Below, piece after piece: positions 10,367 to 21,978 of a stretch of DNA of 64,000 nucleotides (the stretch's first letter is position 1; every line of letters begins with the position of its first letter). Source of the stretch: Dichomitus squalens LYAD-421 SS1. Taxonomy: Eukaryota > Basidiomycota > Agaricomycetes > Polyporales > Polyporaceae. A model generated the notes under the pieces. It worked only from the letters and a program-made list of their open reading frames with translations, did no database searches and was not told the origin of the DNA. The stretch covers positions 342,999-406,998 of the forward strand of contig NW_006766898.1 in assembly GCF_000275845.1 (NCBI RefSeq), given 5' to 3'. The translations under genes were made by a program, and so were the position numbers.

Positions 10367-12215
10367 ATGGTCTGGTGGACGGCGTTCACGCTAGGCACAG
10401 CCTCCCTCATCCCCACGCTGTGGGTTCAGTTCGCGAACGCGGGCAACACTACTTGCGCAAGCAGCCAGCTGGATTGGTACACGAGCGTAGTCGGAGAGTC
10501 ACCTTGTGAGTCTGCTTGTCCAGGGCTATCCTGATAGGCATGGGATGCGACATGGGAACACACAGGTGTAACGTACCAGCGGCTACGTCAAATCTGCAAC
10601 AATGACTGTAAGCACGTTGCCGTGTCTGAGTGCGTCGTGTTTATGACCCCAACTGTCTTGCAGATCAAGTGCCGACTTTCAGGACGAACACCCCTGGAGA
10701 TCAGTGCGATGACCAAGTTGGTGTGTATTCACGGTTGGGCCCACTAGTTCTTCCAATTCATCACGCATCTAGCCTCATGTTGCTGCAACACCGTCGCGTT
10801 CCAGCTGAGCATGCTCTGCATGAAGTGAGTGAAGCTCGCTACTCGTTGTTTGTTTCATCCCAACGCGTACTCACACCGTGTAGTTGCCAATATGACACCC
10901 AGCCTGGCGACCAAATCGGGATTGACGCAGGTCGGTACTTGCGAATAGATGTTCAACATCATCGCTTACAGTATAGCGGACAGGTGTGGGAGCGTATACG
11001 CTCTATCGGCAGACCTGTGGTGCGGGGACGAATCATTCGTGAGTGCCAGCTCGTCGGGGGGATGCTGGAGGCGTGCGTGCTCATTTTTGCAGTCTTCCAG
11101 ACGACATCCAGTCAGCCGTGTGTAATTTGAACATCCGATTAGACAATTATCTATATGGTGGGTGGGATGACGGTTCCTGGTAAGCCATTTACAGCTCAGC
11201 TCGTGCGAGGGTATGCTAAATACGCATCTCCCAGGTACTAGTACGTATATGCGCCAGATCGTCAACTACCGCGACACGCGCTCACCTGTCATATAGTGTA
11301 TGGACGAAAGAAAACGCTGATCGCGACCACGCCGCAAACAACAATAACACCTTCACCCACTGCGCGAATCAGATCTCGCCTTCGTCCACACCCACGTCTA
11401 CCTCCAGCTCGAGCAGTAGTGCTGCCCCGGCGACGACGACAATCTCGTCGCAATCTGTGGGAACCTTACCCGCACTGCACGAAAGACCTCGCTAATCACT
11501 GTCTTCATAGACCTCTACCTCTTATTCTGGTGCACCAGCACAAACCGGAGCGGACAACAATGCAAGTGGCAGCCATAGTTCCCACAACAATATTGGCCCC
11601 ATAGTCGGTGGAGTGCTAGGGGGCATTGGTGCTGTGGCAGCCGTCGTCGGAGCTCTCGTCTTCTGGAGGATCAGGAGAGACCCCAGCGGTGCTACCCCTG
11701 CGACTCCAGATCCGCATTACAGCTATGGCTACCAGGACAATCCCCCGATGGGATCTGCCACACCGTTCGCGGCCAGCATAGGGGCAATGTCCCCAGGGAG
11801 CGAGGCTTTCGCTTCAGGTGGAACAGTGGTGGGGGAACCATATCCAGGATTCGGTGCTGGGTCAGCAATCTGGTCCCAAGTGAGCCACTCGATCATCCCT
11901 CCCAGTACGTTATCCCCCGACGAGTCTCTCCGGCACGACGATGCTGGTCCTATCGCCGAGCTGAGTCGCTCACCTTCCGGCCGCCTGCCACCCGCATACC
12001 GCTCTTGGGAGCAGGCAACGGGCACGGGTTCCAACTGTGGCTCAGCATCCGTCCCTGGAACGGGGTCAGCAGGGGGTTCAGCATACTCAGAGACACAGCC
12101 GTTTGGCGTCTTATCCCCAACGGGATCATCCTCGGTCGCGTCGCCGTCCCCGCAGGAGTTCGATCCGCATGTGCCTCTCGTCCCTCTGAGAAGATCGTCA
12201 ATAGCAAAGGAGTAG
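10367..12215 (+). CDS. Cys-rich single-pass membrane protein, paralogue A
   Basis: Ten exons: 10367-10505, 10566-10607, 10664-10720, 10773-10824, 10884-10930, 10984-11038, 11093-11179, 11235-11240, 11297-11456 and 11511-12215; 449 residues. Order: signal peptide ending near ANA, a Cys-rich ectodomain opening NTTCASSQLDWYTSVVGE and containing QRLRQICN, CCCN and LSMLCMNC, a Ser/Thr-rich stalk, one membrane segment about 246-268 followed by WRIRR, and a ~180-residue tail containing LPPAY (375-378). It should sit in the plasma membrane or a secretory compartment with the Cys-rich part outside. I do not know the family. Two paralogues in this window share the architecture and exon plan. Exon 8 is only six nucleotides and is confirmed by the same exon in the other two genes. 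Confidence 0.85.
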
Positions 12216-13131
12216 ACGCGATGGCGCGACTCTCTTGCGAACAGCGATCTGCACGACGTCTCCTTGGGTCCTTACTCTTTTTTTTTCCTTCGGTTTTGCT
12301 TGCAACGAATCGGTATACCTCTTGCGGTCGCACCTCCCACTCTCCGCATTCGATCATATGTATCCTTGTCTCGAGTTCTGGCACGTACGATAGTCATCGA
12401 TCGGACCATGTCCTCCCATTCGAGTAACAGTATATACTTTCTCCCCAAGAGAGATTGAAGACCAAAATTTTTTTGTTGATTGTTGCGTGAACGTTCCCTG
12501 GCGGATCCTGGCGCGACATTCTGTTAGATCTAGCTATAGACGTCAGAATACTGGGATGGGTGGGGTTAGAGCTCCAGTAGCCTGTATCTGTGGATGGACC
12601 TACCTTCCCTCCGCGACGCTAGGCTTCAACGTCTCGAGTCATCCACGATAGTAAGTATAGCATCAAACCGCATAAGTCACCACGCTTAGGCAATTAACAT
12701 CTCACGACAGCCTCTTCTTGTTCACCACCTCTGGAATCGTACGTATCACCAGGTGTCTGGTGGGCCTGGTGGCTATGTAGGGCCCTGGCACCTCACTCGG
12801 CAGGTACAGCCGCGTCGCTTAAACATCCCGGAATCGATCCTGAAGAGGATAGGACTGTTCGCAGTAATGAACGCTGTTGCCTTGTGAACGTCTTTCCCAC
12901 CCGCGATGAGATCAAAGCGGTCCATATGATCAGGCTTCTGCTCAAACATTCATGGCGTCGCTTGTGACCTTGTCCCAAGAGTCCCCCCACCACCTGCTGC
13001 GATCTGTGAACCGCCCTCGGACGGTGTGGCCTCCTTAGCGAGCAATCCGTTCTTTACTCCCGAATTGTCCGCGCTAGTAGTGTCTTCCCCGCTCTCCCGT
13101 GGCTTTACCTCCTTGAGTCTGGTTTCCTGTG
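12216..13131. other. Intergenic region between paralogues A and B
   Basis: 3' end of paralogue A and promoter of paralogue B. A T-run near 12283 and an A/T-rich stretch near 12460-12480 could serve 3' processing. No gene seen. Confidence 0.4.
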
Positions 13132-14860
13132 ATGGTCAGGTTAAGCGGGCCCGCCGCTCTGTTCATGATCATGCTTCTGGCCAAATTCTCTCGGGCTGGC
13201 AATACGACGTGCGCATCTCGACAGCTAGACTGGTACACGGACGTCGTCGGCGAGAACCCTTGTACGTTCGCTCCTCCACCTTTCATCGTCGAGCGAGGAG
13301 ATTGACTCAATCCCACCGTCAAGGCGTGACATATGAAAGGCTCAGACAAATATGCAACGTCGATTGTCAGTTTGGAATCTACTCAGCCTCCATCTTACCG
13401 AATGGTCAACCTCACATGATTTCTAGATCAAGTGCCTTCTATGCCTGGCAAGCCACCAGGAGACCATTGCGATGACCAAGTCTGTGAGTGTCTATCTGTG
13501 GCACATACACCTGGCGCTCATTGCATGCAGCCGAATGCTGTTGTAATACCATTGCATTCTACCTCAGTATGCTCTGCTTGAAGTATGCGTCCTCATACAA
13601 CGATCAGTACACGATGGCTTTTCTCATGGGGCTTCAGCTGCCAGCAGGATACGACGGGCGGCTATGCAGTTGGTATTGATGCACGTACGCATATGTTTCT
13701 CTCCTTCCTGCAACGAGCCATAACACATTACTCTGCGTTAACTCAGCCATTGGGACGTATCAGAAATACCTGAATGGATGCCCCAATCAGCGCACTTTGA
13801 CCGGGTGAGTGTCTGAATATCGGCACATCCTTTGTTGTATCGATTGGGTTTTCCCCGCAGGCTACCGGCAGACATACAAGCGGCTGTATGCAACCAGGGC
13901 ATCAGATTGGATGACTTCTTGTATGGAGGTTGGGACGATGGCTCATGGTGCGTCTTCCTTCCGCGATATGACCTTTCACGGTTTGTAATGGCTGACGACT
14001 TGCTCAGGTTCTAGTAAGCCCATACCACCTGATCCTACTGCCGACGCTGATTTGACATAGTGTATACACGAAGGAGAATGCAGGGACACAGCACGCTGCA
14101 CACAATAACAATACATTCACCCACTGTCAAAGTCAGGTTTCATCTTCGGAGCCAAGTGCCACAGCGACCCTTGCATCCTCAACAGCCGGCTCGGCGCAAG
14201 TGAGCACTCCGGCGCACTATGCGATCGTCAGGAATGTTCATTTCATCCTCACAGAGCGCAGCATCATCGACGCAGTCGACGGCTAGCTCAACAGCAGCCC
14301 CAGCGAAAGCAGCGAGCACAAATACCTCACCCAGCGGTGGCACGATCGCTGGAATTGTTATTGCCATCCTCGCTGTTCTCGGATTCGGCGCACTGGCCCT
14401 ATGGTTACTGCGTCATCGTCGACGCAACGAGACGAGGTCATCTCGACCCTATCGGTGGTCGGCCGCTCAGCCACAGATGGCTGCTGCACCTACTGAATAT
14501 CACGGTACTCTCACCTGCAATTCCTTTGCGCTTTAGCAGCCTACTCACGTTCTATATTCCAAAGGATATGCTTCCAAACGACCCGCATCGAACACTCCCA
14601 ACATCCTTCTAGACCAGTATTCTCCCGAACCGAGCCGGCTTGTCTTCTCGCCCGATGCAATGGTTCGGCAGCCCACCCCTGCACCCTTCAACGTCATTCC
14701 TGGCAGGTCGCGCCCCGACGCATACGAAAGCTATGGCCAGGGACACTCACGCGCCGAGTCTCACGACGACTCCCGGGTACAGGATCCGATCGACGACACA
14801 CCCGATCCCGCTATGCCCCTTCAACCGCTGCGGCTCGAGCCAAAAGAGGGAATGCACTGA
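13132..14860 (+). CDS. Cys-rich single-pass membrane protein, paralogue B
   Basis: Eleven exons: 13132-13261, 13324-13365, 13427-13483, 13531-13582, 13638-13684, 13747-13804, 13861-13947, 14008-14013, 14061-14199, 14255-14504 and 14565-14860; 387 residues. Exons 2, 3, 4, 5, 7 and the 6-nt exon 8 equal those of paralogue A in length. It has a short signal peptide, an ectodomain with NTTCASRQLDWYTDVVGE and ERLRQICN, a Ser/Thr/Ala stalk, a membrane segment about 236-258 followed by RHRRR, and a shorter tail. The tail is split by an extra intron and lacks the PPAY motif of copies A and C. Tandem duplication with A is the simplest origin; the divergent tail suggests different cytoplasmic partners. 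Confidence 0.83.
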
Positions 14861-15626
14861 CCTGCGCACGCTGAGTCATTTCGGAATTACACTGCATGTT
14901 GCCCTTCGCTTCATGACGTTGTCGCTATGTATGCTGTTCAAATCCGCTATCTGGAGTTCACCGCTGTTGTTACGCGCCAGTCTAATATATTCACGTCGCA
15001 TGTTACATGCTATGCTCATCGCTGATACCGTATCACTCAAGCAGCACACGTGTCAAGAGTCTGAGCAGATTGCGAGGCAAGTCTCATCTCGTTCAAAGCT
15101 AAGGGCTTCTCGGGCACTCGACAGGCAACTTGCAAAGACATAATGTGACAGCCGTAATTTGAATCCCCATAAATCGGCAAGCGGGAGCTCTGGTCTACGC
15201 CGATTCCGGACACCACTGGCGGGGCGTCTGAACTGAGCGCCGCCCGAACTTGGACCCACTCGCAGCCCATCCCGCCCGAACTTCCTGTAGGGGATAATTA
15301 TGGCCGCCCGAATCTATCGTCCTCCACTCGGTTTCGACGGTGGGTCCAGGTTGGCGGCATAGCCACTCCGCCCCGATCCAAGTCCTTGGTGGACACCATG
15401 ACCGATCCGACCTGCCACCGCGGGCATCTGCAAATTGTAGTACGTTACATCCGTGCTGCAAGGCTCCGGTATCGGAAACCAGGCTCCATAGACGGCAAAT
15501 TATGGAGGGTATAAGAGGACTTCCCCCTGCTCCGTCCCTCAGCAACCTCGCACCTTGACCCAAAGGCAACTTACCACCACCCTCTCCGACTCCTAGTCCT
15601 CCTCAACCAGCTTTTCAACTACCACC
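14861..15626. other. Intergenic region before the aldo-keto reductase gene
   Basis: 3' end of paralogue B and promoter of the reductase. Pyrimidine-rich sequence at 15550-15620 just before the next ATG looks like a fungal leader. No gene seen. Confidence 0.4.
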
Positions 15627-17338
15627 ATGTCTGGTAAGACGAAGATGCAGTACGGTGCGTAGATGTGCCTATAGGTCTGTGCGGTCTCGCTGACGCTCTC
15701 CGGTAGTGCGCCTTGGTAACTCGGGCCTCAAGGTCTCTCGTATCATCCTGGGCACCATGTCGTATGGTGACCCCAGCTGGGATAAGTGGCTCATCGGCGA
15801 GGAAGAGGCGATCAAGCACATCAAGTTTGCGTACGTCGGACACCACTATACGTCCCACCGATACTAGGGCTGACCCTGCCTCTGTTCTTAGCTACGACTG
15901 GGGTGTCACTACCTTCGACACGTCTGATGTTAGCATTCGCAACGCATCAAAGCTAAGCCAGAATCTCACGCGCTGCTTTACAGACCTATTCCAACGGTCT
16001 CTCTGAGATCATACTTGGTAATGCCGTCAAGAAGCTAAACCTCCCCCGTGAGGAGCTCGTCATCATGACCAAAGTGAGTATCAGCTCTTGTAGAACTCGT
16101 ATAGACTGCCATCCTCACCCCACTTCAGATCTATTTCCCGGTCGCTTCCGACTATGGTACCCATACCTACTTCCATAACCCCCATGATCTCGGTATCATC
16201 AACCAACTTGGTCTCAGCCGCAAGGTGGGTGAATGCTCTCCAACTCAATCAGTTCAACAAGCTTCAACAAGTGTCCAATTATAGCACATCTTTGACGGGG
16301 TCAAGGCTAGCCTCAAGCGCTTGCAAATGGACTACATTGATGTCCTTCAATGTACGTTCCTCCATGACTCAACCAAAAACCTTATTCAGGGACCTGAACT
16401 AGGTCACCGCTTCGACACCGAGACTCCCATCTCGGAGACGGTATGTTCCATACTCTAGGTTACGAGGGCAACGTGCACTTACTGCGTGGGACGCTAGATG
16501 CGTGCTTTAGACGACCTCGTCAAGGCTGGGCTGGTGCGGTACATCGGCATGAGCTCCTGCTGGGCCTATCAGTGTAAGCATGCTCCATGTACCTTCATGC
16601 CCCACGCTGATATCAGTGACGTCTGGCAGTTCATCAGATGCAGAGTACGTTCCAGTCACCTTGTTGCGTAATTGGCAGATACTAGACGTTCTCTTTGCGC
16701 TGCGGCAGACTACGCCATCACGCACAACCTCACGCCTTTCATCTCGATGCAGAACAACTACTCCCTTCTCTATCGCGAAGAGGAGCGCGAGATGATGCCC
16801 ACCTTGGAACTGTTCGGGGTTGGCTGCATCCCCTGGTCGCCTCTCGCGCGCGGTATTCTTTGCCGCCCTGCTGAGGCCTCGACTACTCGCGGCAGCTCTG
16901 ACCCGTGAGTTTACTGACAATGGTACCATGGGATATCCGCTTACATCAATTATTGTAGGGCGGTCGCCATGTACCAAGTTCCATCTGCTATAGAGATTGT
17001 CAACCGGTAGGTTGCCAATTATTTCGGCTCTAGGAACAGCCACAATTGACCATTCCAGCGTGGAGGAGATCTCAAGGAAGAAAGGTGTGAGCATGGCCCA
17101 AGTTGCGATTGCCTGGGTATTGTCCAAGCCGGGGGTGGTCGCACCCGTCATCGGAGCGACGAAGATTCCCAACCTTGAGGACACCTTGGGTGCGTACTTT
17201 CCATGCACCTACGAGTATCTTGATGCGACTATTGAGGTCTGCACAGATGGAATTGATGTGACCCTTACTGAGGAGGAGATCACGTACCTTGAGGAGCCGT
17301 ACAAGCCGATGCCTACGAAGTACATCTCCCACGACTGA
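15627..17338 (+). CDS. Aldo-keto reductase (aryl-alcohol dehydrogenase-like)
   Basis: Thirteen exons: 15627-15654, 15707-15830, 15892-15928, 15984-16073, 16129-16224, 16285-16351, 16403-16440, 16498-16573, 16630-16644, 16709-16904, 16959-17006, 17059-17189 and 17247-17338; 345 residues. The fold is a TIM barrel with the aldo-keto reductase tetrad Asp60 (FDTSD), Tyr65 (YSNG), Lys93 (MTK) and His149 (CHRFD). Other family marks are GLKVSRIILGTMSYG near the N-terminus, IGMSSCWAYQ, and GVVAPVIGATK in the NADPH-binding part. It should reduce aldehydes or ketones with NADPH; the substrate cannot be read from sequence, though close relatives in wood-decay fungi act on aryl alcohols and aldehydes. Exon 9 is only 15 nt. 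The last intron is inferred because it restores the usual LDGIDVTLTEEEI join. Confidence 0.9.
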
Positions 17339-18120
17339 AACCATCGTTCTTCAAGGGGAAAGCCAGTAGTCCTCCAGTCCTCCGACTGGCCAGCTATAGT
17401 CTCCCCCCTACCCCATTTGTTTCATGGTGCTCTCTAGATAGTCATCCCGTTCGATCGCAATTGCCTATAAACCTGTGATATTCACTTGATTTATATGATC
17501 AGCTGTCCGCTATACGACATCAGAGCATCAGAGCAAAACACACCATGCATGGTAGGCCTTGGTATATCACCGCTAGGACTGTGTGCTCCGATATGAGAGC
17601 TCAACGACGGTATGTTGTCGTGCAGAAGATGTGTCCGTAATCATGAAGCGAATGTCCCTGATTCATTGGCGAGCATCAGATGTAAGAGCGAACTTGCAGC
17701 AAGTTGGGACAGTGGAAGCAGAGCGAGGGCGGCCTGGTGCCGGACCGATATCCCGACCTCGGCCCTGGCGGAGGGCACCTTGAACGTTTGAACATTGGGC
17801 TCGCGCCCGGCCTTCGACTCGTCCGCAAGTCCTAATAGTGCTATTGCTTCTGTCCGCATCTCCACACACGATCACCGTCTCGACCTATCTCTCATCTCGG
17901 AGGTACCAGAACACGGCTGCCAGCATTCTCTCAAGTGCACGACCTGAGCCGTGATGTCAGGTGGCCAATCTGAAGTTTCCCAAATTCGAATCTATGAGCT
18001 TGCGATGCTCCGACACGGAACAGGAACTCATTCCGTACCCGTCTATACTTAACCAACTCGTATTGCGCGCTGGTAGAAGGAGTGCAACTTCGCTATCAGG
18101 CATACTCCCGATCCTCCACC
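17339..18120. other. Intergenic region between reductase and aldolase
   Basis: No gene supported. It should contain the reductase 3' end and the aldolase promoter. Confidence 0.4.
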
Positions 18121-19338
18121 ATGTCACTTGCAGGAAACCGCACGCTCGCAATTTTGCGGAAGGCGGAGGACGAAAAATATGGGATATTGGCACAGACTTG
18201 GTATGTGCAGCGTCCTCTCCCCACTCTCCACAATCCCTCAGCTCAACCGCGAATCTCGGAAACCCGCCAGCTATGACGCGAACTGCGTGATTGGCCTCGT
18301 CCGCGCCGCAGAGCGCTGTCGCAGCCCGGCCATCATCCAGATGTTTCCTATCACCCTTGCTTTCGGCAAGGGGCCCTGGCTGCAGTTTTGTCTCAACGCG
18401 TGAGCAAGAGCAGGCTATCTGACTCGATGTGCACATTCCTAACTGACTACTGCACAGCGCCCACCAAGCGTCCGTACCCATCGCCGTCAATCTCGACCAT
18501 GCGACTGACCCTGAGCACCTCGAGCTTGCGCTCTCCCTCGCGGAACAAGGCATCGCATTCGACAGTATCATGGTAGATGCCAGTCATGCACAAGTGAGTT
18601 CCTGCTTACCTTTTCGTCGGCCGTACACACGGTAGTTGACATACGCCTAGACCGACGAAGAGAACATCGCGCTCGCGCGCCCGTACGTCGAGAGGGCGGA
18701 AAAGCTTGGTGTCGCGGTCGAGGTCGAGCTAGGACGTCTTGAAGGGGGGGAAGCAGGCCTCCGCATGATATCCGACGCAAAGCTCACTAGGCCTGAGGGG
18801 GCGCGCGCGTTCATGGAAGGGTACGTATACGAGCACTGCGCGCATATATGATCGACTGACTGTCTCGATAGCACTGGCGCACGCATACTGGCACCAAGTA
18901 TCGGGAACTTGCATGGCTCCTACATCAACGGGCCCAAGTTCCGACAAGACATGTACGCGTTTAGGACCTGTTGGCTTTCCGGGTACCGGATTAACGTAAG
19001 CCTAGCCTGAAGGATCTGCAGCAGACATTCAAGGGCGCCATCCCGTTATGTCTGCACGGCACGGACGAGCTTCCGGATGATCTGTTTAGGGAGTGCATCG
19101 CGAACGGCATATCCAAGGTGAGCTTGCATGCACGTACATGTAACCCAGCTCTTTTCCTCGTCTGACGCCTTGCCTATAGATCAACATCAATAGTTGGGGT
19201 AGAGACCCGTACGCAAAGAAGCTCGCTGAGGGATTGCAAACAAAGACGTTTCCGGAGGCGGTCGATGATGCGACGAAGGTGTTTGAGGATGTCTGCGAGC
19301 GATTCTTCAATCTATTTGGCTCCGTAGGAAAGGCGTGA
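18121..19338 (+). CDS. Class II ketose-bisphosphate aldolase-like protein
   Basis: Seven exons: 18121-18200, 18271-18399, 18458-18593, 18651-18820, 18872-18952, 19006-19117 and 19180-19338; 288 residues, the usual length for the fructose/tagatose-bisphosphate aldolase class II superfamily. Visible marks: YDANCVIGLVRAA, AVNLDHATDPE (Asp-His of the active site), a SIMVDASHA strand, VEVELGRLEGGE (Glu), GNLHGSY (phosphate/metal region) and CLHGTDELPD (metal His). It should be a zinc-dependent cytosolic aldol-cleavage enzyme. Whether it acts on fructose-1,6-bisphosphate or on another ketose is unclear; it diverges from the housekeeping enzyme. It is followed 357 bp later by a DenD-like dehydrogenase on the same strand. 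Confidence 0.87.
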
Positions 19339-19695
19339 GTAACCGAGGTGGCCCCAGTCTTTGCGATCTCCTTGCGCCGCAGTTCCCACTGATGTCGAGC
19401 AATTTGGGCCATTCATGCATTGTATCCTCAGATTCAATGTATCTGTTCGATGTCCCATTTTCCTTTGAGCCGCATATTTGTGAATGAAGACGGTAAGCCG
19501 CGGTCCGTCCTCCCACGTGGTATGTATCGAAGAATTCCGACGGGTCACCCGCCGTTTCCGGCTTCGCTATTCTTGACCACGGGATGCACGCTGACGCAAT
19601 GGAGCAATACATCCCCACTACTGCGTGCTATATATCGGCTGTCGCCTCCTGCATTATCGCCAACAGATTTTCCAAATAGAGGCCGTTTGGAAAGC
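19339..19695. other. Short intergenic region before the DenD-like gene
   Basis: 357 bp between two co-directional genes. It includes TATATATCGG near 19628, a possible TATA-like element about 65 bp ahead of the next start codon. Nothing else seen. Confidence 0.35.
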
Positions 19696-20961
19696 ATGGA
19701 GAAGGTGATACTGATTACCGGCGCAGGTGGTTTCCTAGGAGGAAAGGTCAGTTGAACTCACAATTTGTTCTCTACACGCGTTGATAATTACCCTTGAAGC
19801 TCGCGAGTGCAATTCACGAAGACCCGGAGTTGACAGACTTTCGTCTCATCCTCGTTGATGTTATCGAGCCCAGGGCTCCACCACATTCAAATGCAATCAC
19901 AATCAAGGCGGATTTAACAGACCCTGCGCAGGCCGACGCCTTGTTCAATACCCAATATGGCGTGTACGACACCGTGTACTGCCTTCACGGAATCATGTCG
20001 CGCGGGTCGGAGGATAATTTCGATTTCGGAGTCAAGGTCACAGCTCATTGGCCATTGCGCATTGACGTCTGGGTGCTTATGACTTCCGGCTTGGCTGTAG
20101 GTGAACGTTGACTCAGTCCGCGCCGTCCTGGACGCCGCACGGCACCATGGGCAGAAGACAGGACAACTCATCAAGTTTATATTCACCTCGTCCCTCGCCG
20201 TGTACGGAGGGCCTCTCGTGAGTCCATCCCAATGGCCCAACTCTTTAGCAATCGCTGACCTCCCCGCATACGCATGCAGCCCGACGTCATCCAGTCCGAC
20301 ACAATCGCCACGCCACAGAGCGCATACGGCATGGGCAAGCTCGTCGATGAGATCTTCATCAACGAATACACCCGCCGGGGCTTCGTCGACGGGCGCATCC
20401 TCCGCCTGCCCACCATTGTCGTGCGCCCCGGCGCGCCTTCAGCCGCAGCGTCCTCGTTTGTCTCGGGTGCGCACGCCCTTCCTCCCTTTGTCCTTGTGTC
20501 CTATCGTGCACCCAGCCCGCTGACTCTGACGTGGGCACGCAGGCATCATTCGGGAGCCCCTCCAGGGCCTTGAGTCTGTATGCCCCATCGGCGACTCCCT
20601 AACCTCTCCCGAACTCGACCTTCCCCTCTGGCTCGCGAGTCCCGACGTGACCATCCGTAACTTCCTCATCACGCGCCAGATCTCCGCAACCCGCCTCCTC
20701 GCGCACACCCGCGTCGTGTGCCTCCCCGGGTTCACCGCCACCGTGCGCGAGGAGATCGCCGCGCTGGAGGAGGTGGCGGGCGAGGAGGCCGTCACGCTGA
20801 TTAAGTTCGAGGACGACCCGACGAACCGCCGCGTCGTCTCCTCGTGGCCGTCGCGGTTCGACAACTCGTATGCGCTCAGTCTGGGCTTCGTCGCAGATGG
20901 GGGCGGGATGGTGCCCATCGTCCGTCGGTTCCAGCAGCAGCTCAAAGCGGGAAGCGTATGA
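19696..20961 (+). CDS. NAD-dependent epimerase/dehydratase, D-erythronate dehydrogenase-like
   Basis: Exons 19696-19746, 19800-20036, 20101-20217, 20280-20466 and 20543-20961; 336 residues. The N-terminal TGAGGFLG is the NAD(P)-binding glycine motif of extended short-chain dehydrogenases. The catalytic Ser-Tyr-Lys set is visible as TSSLAVYGG and YGMGK. The stretches GFVDGRILRLPTIVVRPG, SGIIREPL and the closing SWPSRFDNSYALSLGF match bacterial D-erythronate dehydrogenase (DenD) as I recall it. DenD oxidises D-erythronate at C2 with NAD. The substrate in this fungus is inferred only. The neighbouring aldolase and reductase point to use of a sugar acid or similar polyol. Confidence 0.87.
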
Positions 20962-21978
20962 TCTCGTGTATTGGTGCAGCTATGTCAAGCCCACATCGTA
21001 CTCGCCTTCGTGTCAATGTCAAGTGCGACCCCTCAAGTTCGCCCAGCTATGGCATAAAGCATGCATATGTTGCAGATGAGTTGACTGGATGAGATATATG
21101 ACCGAGACGGAGACCAGAGGAACAGACGGGATTCTAAGTACGACGATATGAATAATTCGGATGAGCAAGCACGATCCACGAAACAGAAGGTGGGCATGTC
21201 TGGCAGCCAGCGCGCGCGACGGAGAAAGGAAAGTGTACGTGTGCACCCACTACATAATCCGACCGAGGGCGACGAGGATGCGCCGGGCCGGCAGCCTGGA
21301 CTGCCCAGCGACTGCAGTACGAAACCGCCACTCGTGGAGAAGTAAGTAACGTAAAAAATGCCAACGACGACCGAAGCCAACAAGATGCAAACGCGAAAGC
21401 GGAAGAGAAACGCGTGTACTGCGCAGAGACATGCACACACTCGGGTATATCGACATGGGGGCATGCACGACAACAGCGACTGAATAAATATTGAAAATGA
21501 ACTAGTATTGTACGGGTTACGACGTGCCGAGGAAAGAAGAAAGAAGGTTGAAAGGGATGGTCGTCACGAAAGGAGCGGGAGGGGTCGTGTCAAGAGACAG
21601 ACGTCGTCAATGAGCATAATGGGGGCCGCGCGGCGCACCCTGGACGTAGTCGAACGAGGCCATAGGGCGCGCGCGGATGCAGACATGTCCCATACTCCCG
21701 ATGCGCGATCCGAAGCCCGTCCGTATGCCACCCGTACGTGAGGAAAGATGAAGCCCAACGTTCGGAACACACTAGCACAAGCACAAGCACAGACACAAGC
21801 ACATACACAGCAAGAACAGAGGACCGAGGAAGGCAGGAAGCGACATGGAGGGGCGCGGTCTAGCCTGGTGTCATTTTAACATCGAAGTGGTGACCGCGCC
21901 TCGAGCCCGCCGCCATCTACAAGAAAGCGACTCTCCGCGGTCCGCATCCTGCACTTCGCCCACCTCGCGCTGGCCATT
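20962..21978. other. Intergenic region between two convergent genes
   Basis: 3' ends of the DenD-like gene (plus) and the mucin gene (minus). I see no gene. A CA-rich microsatellite lies at its right side. Confidence 0.4.
21774..21810. repeat. CA-rich hexamer microsatellite
   Basis: Degenerate tandem copies of AGCACA/AGACACA, about 37 bp. Confidence 0.6.
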
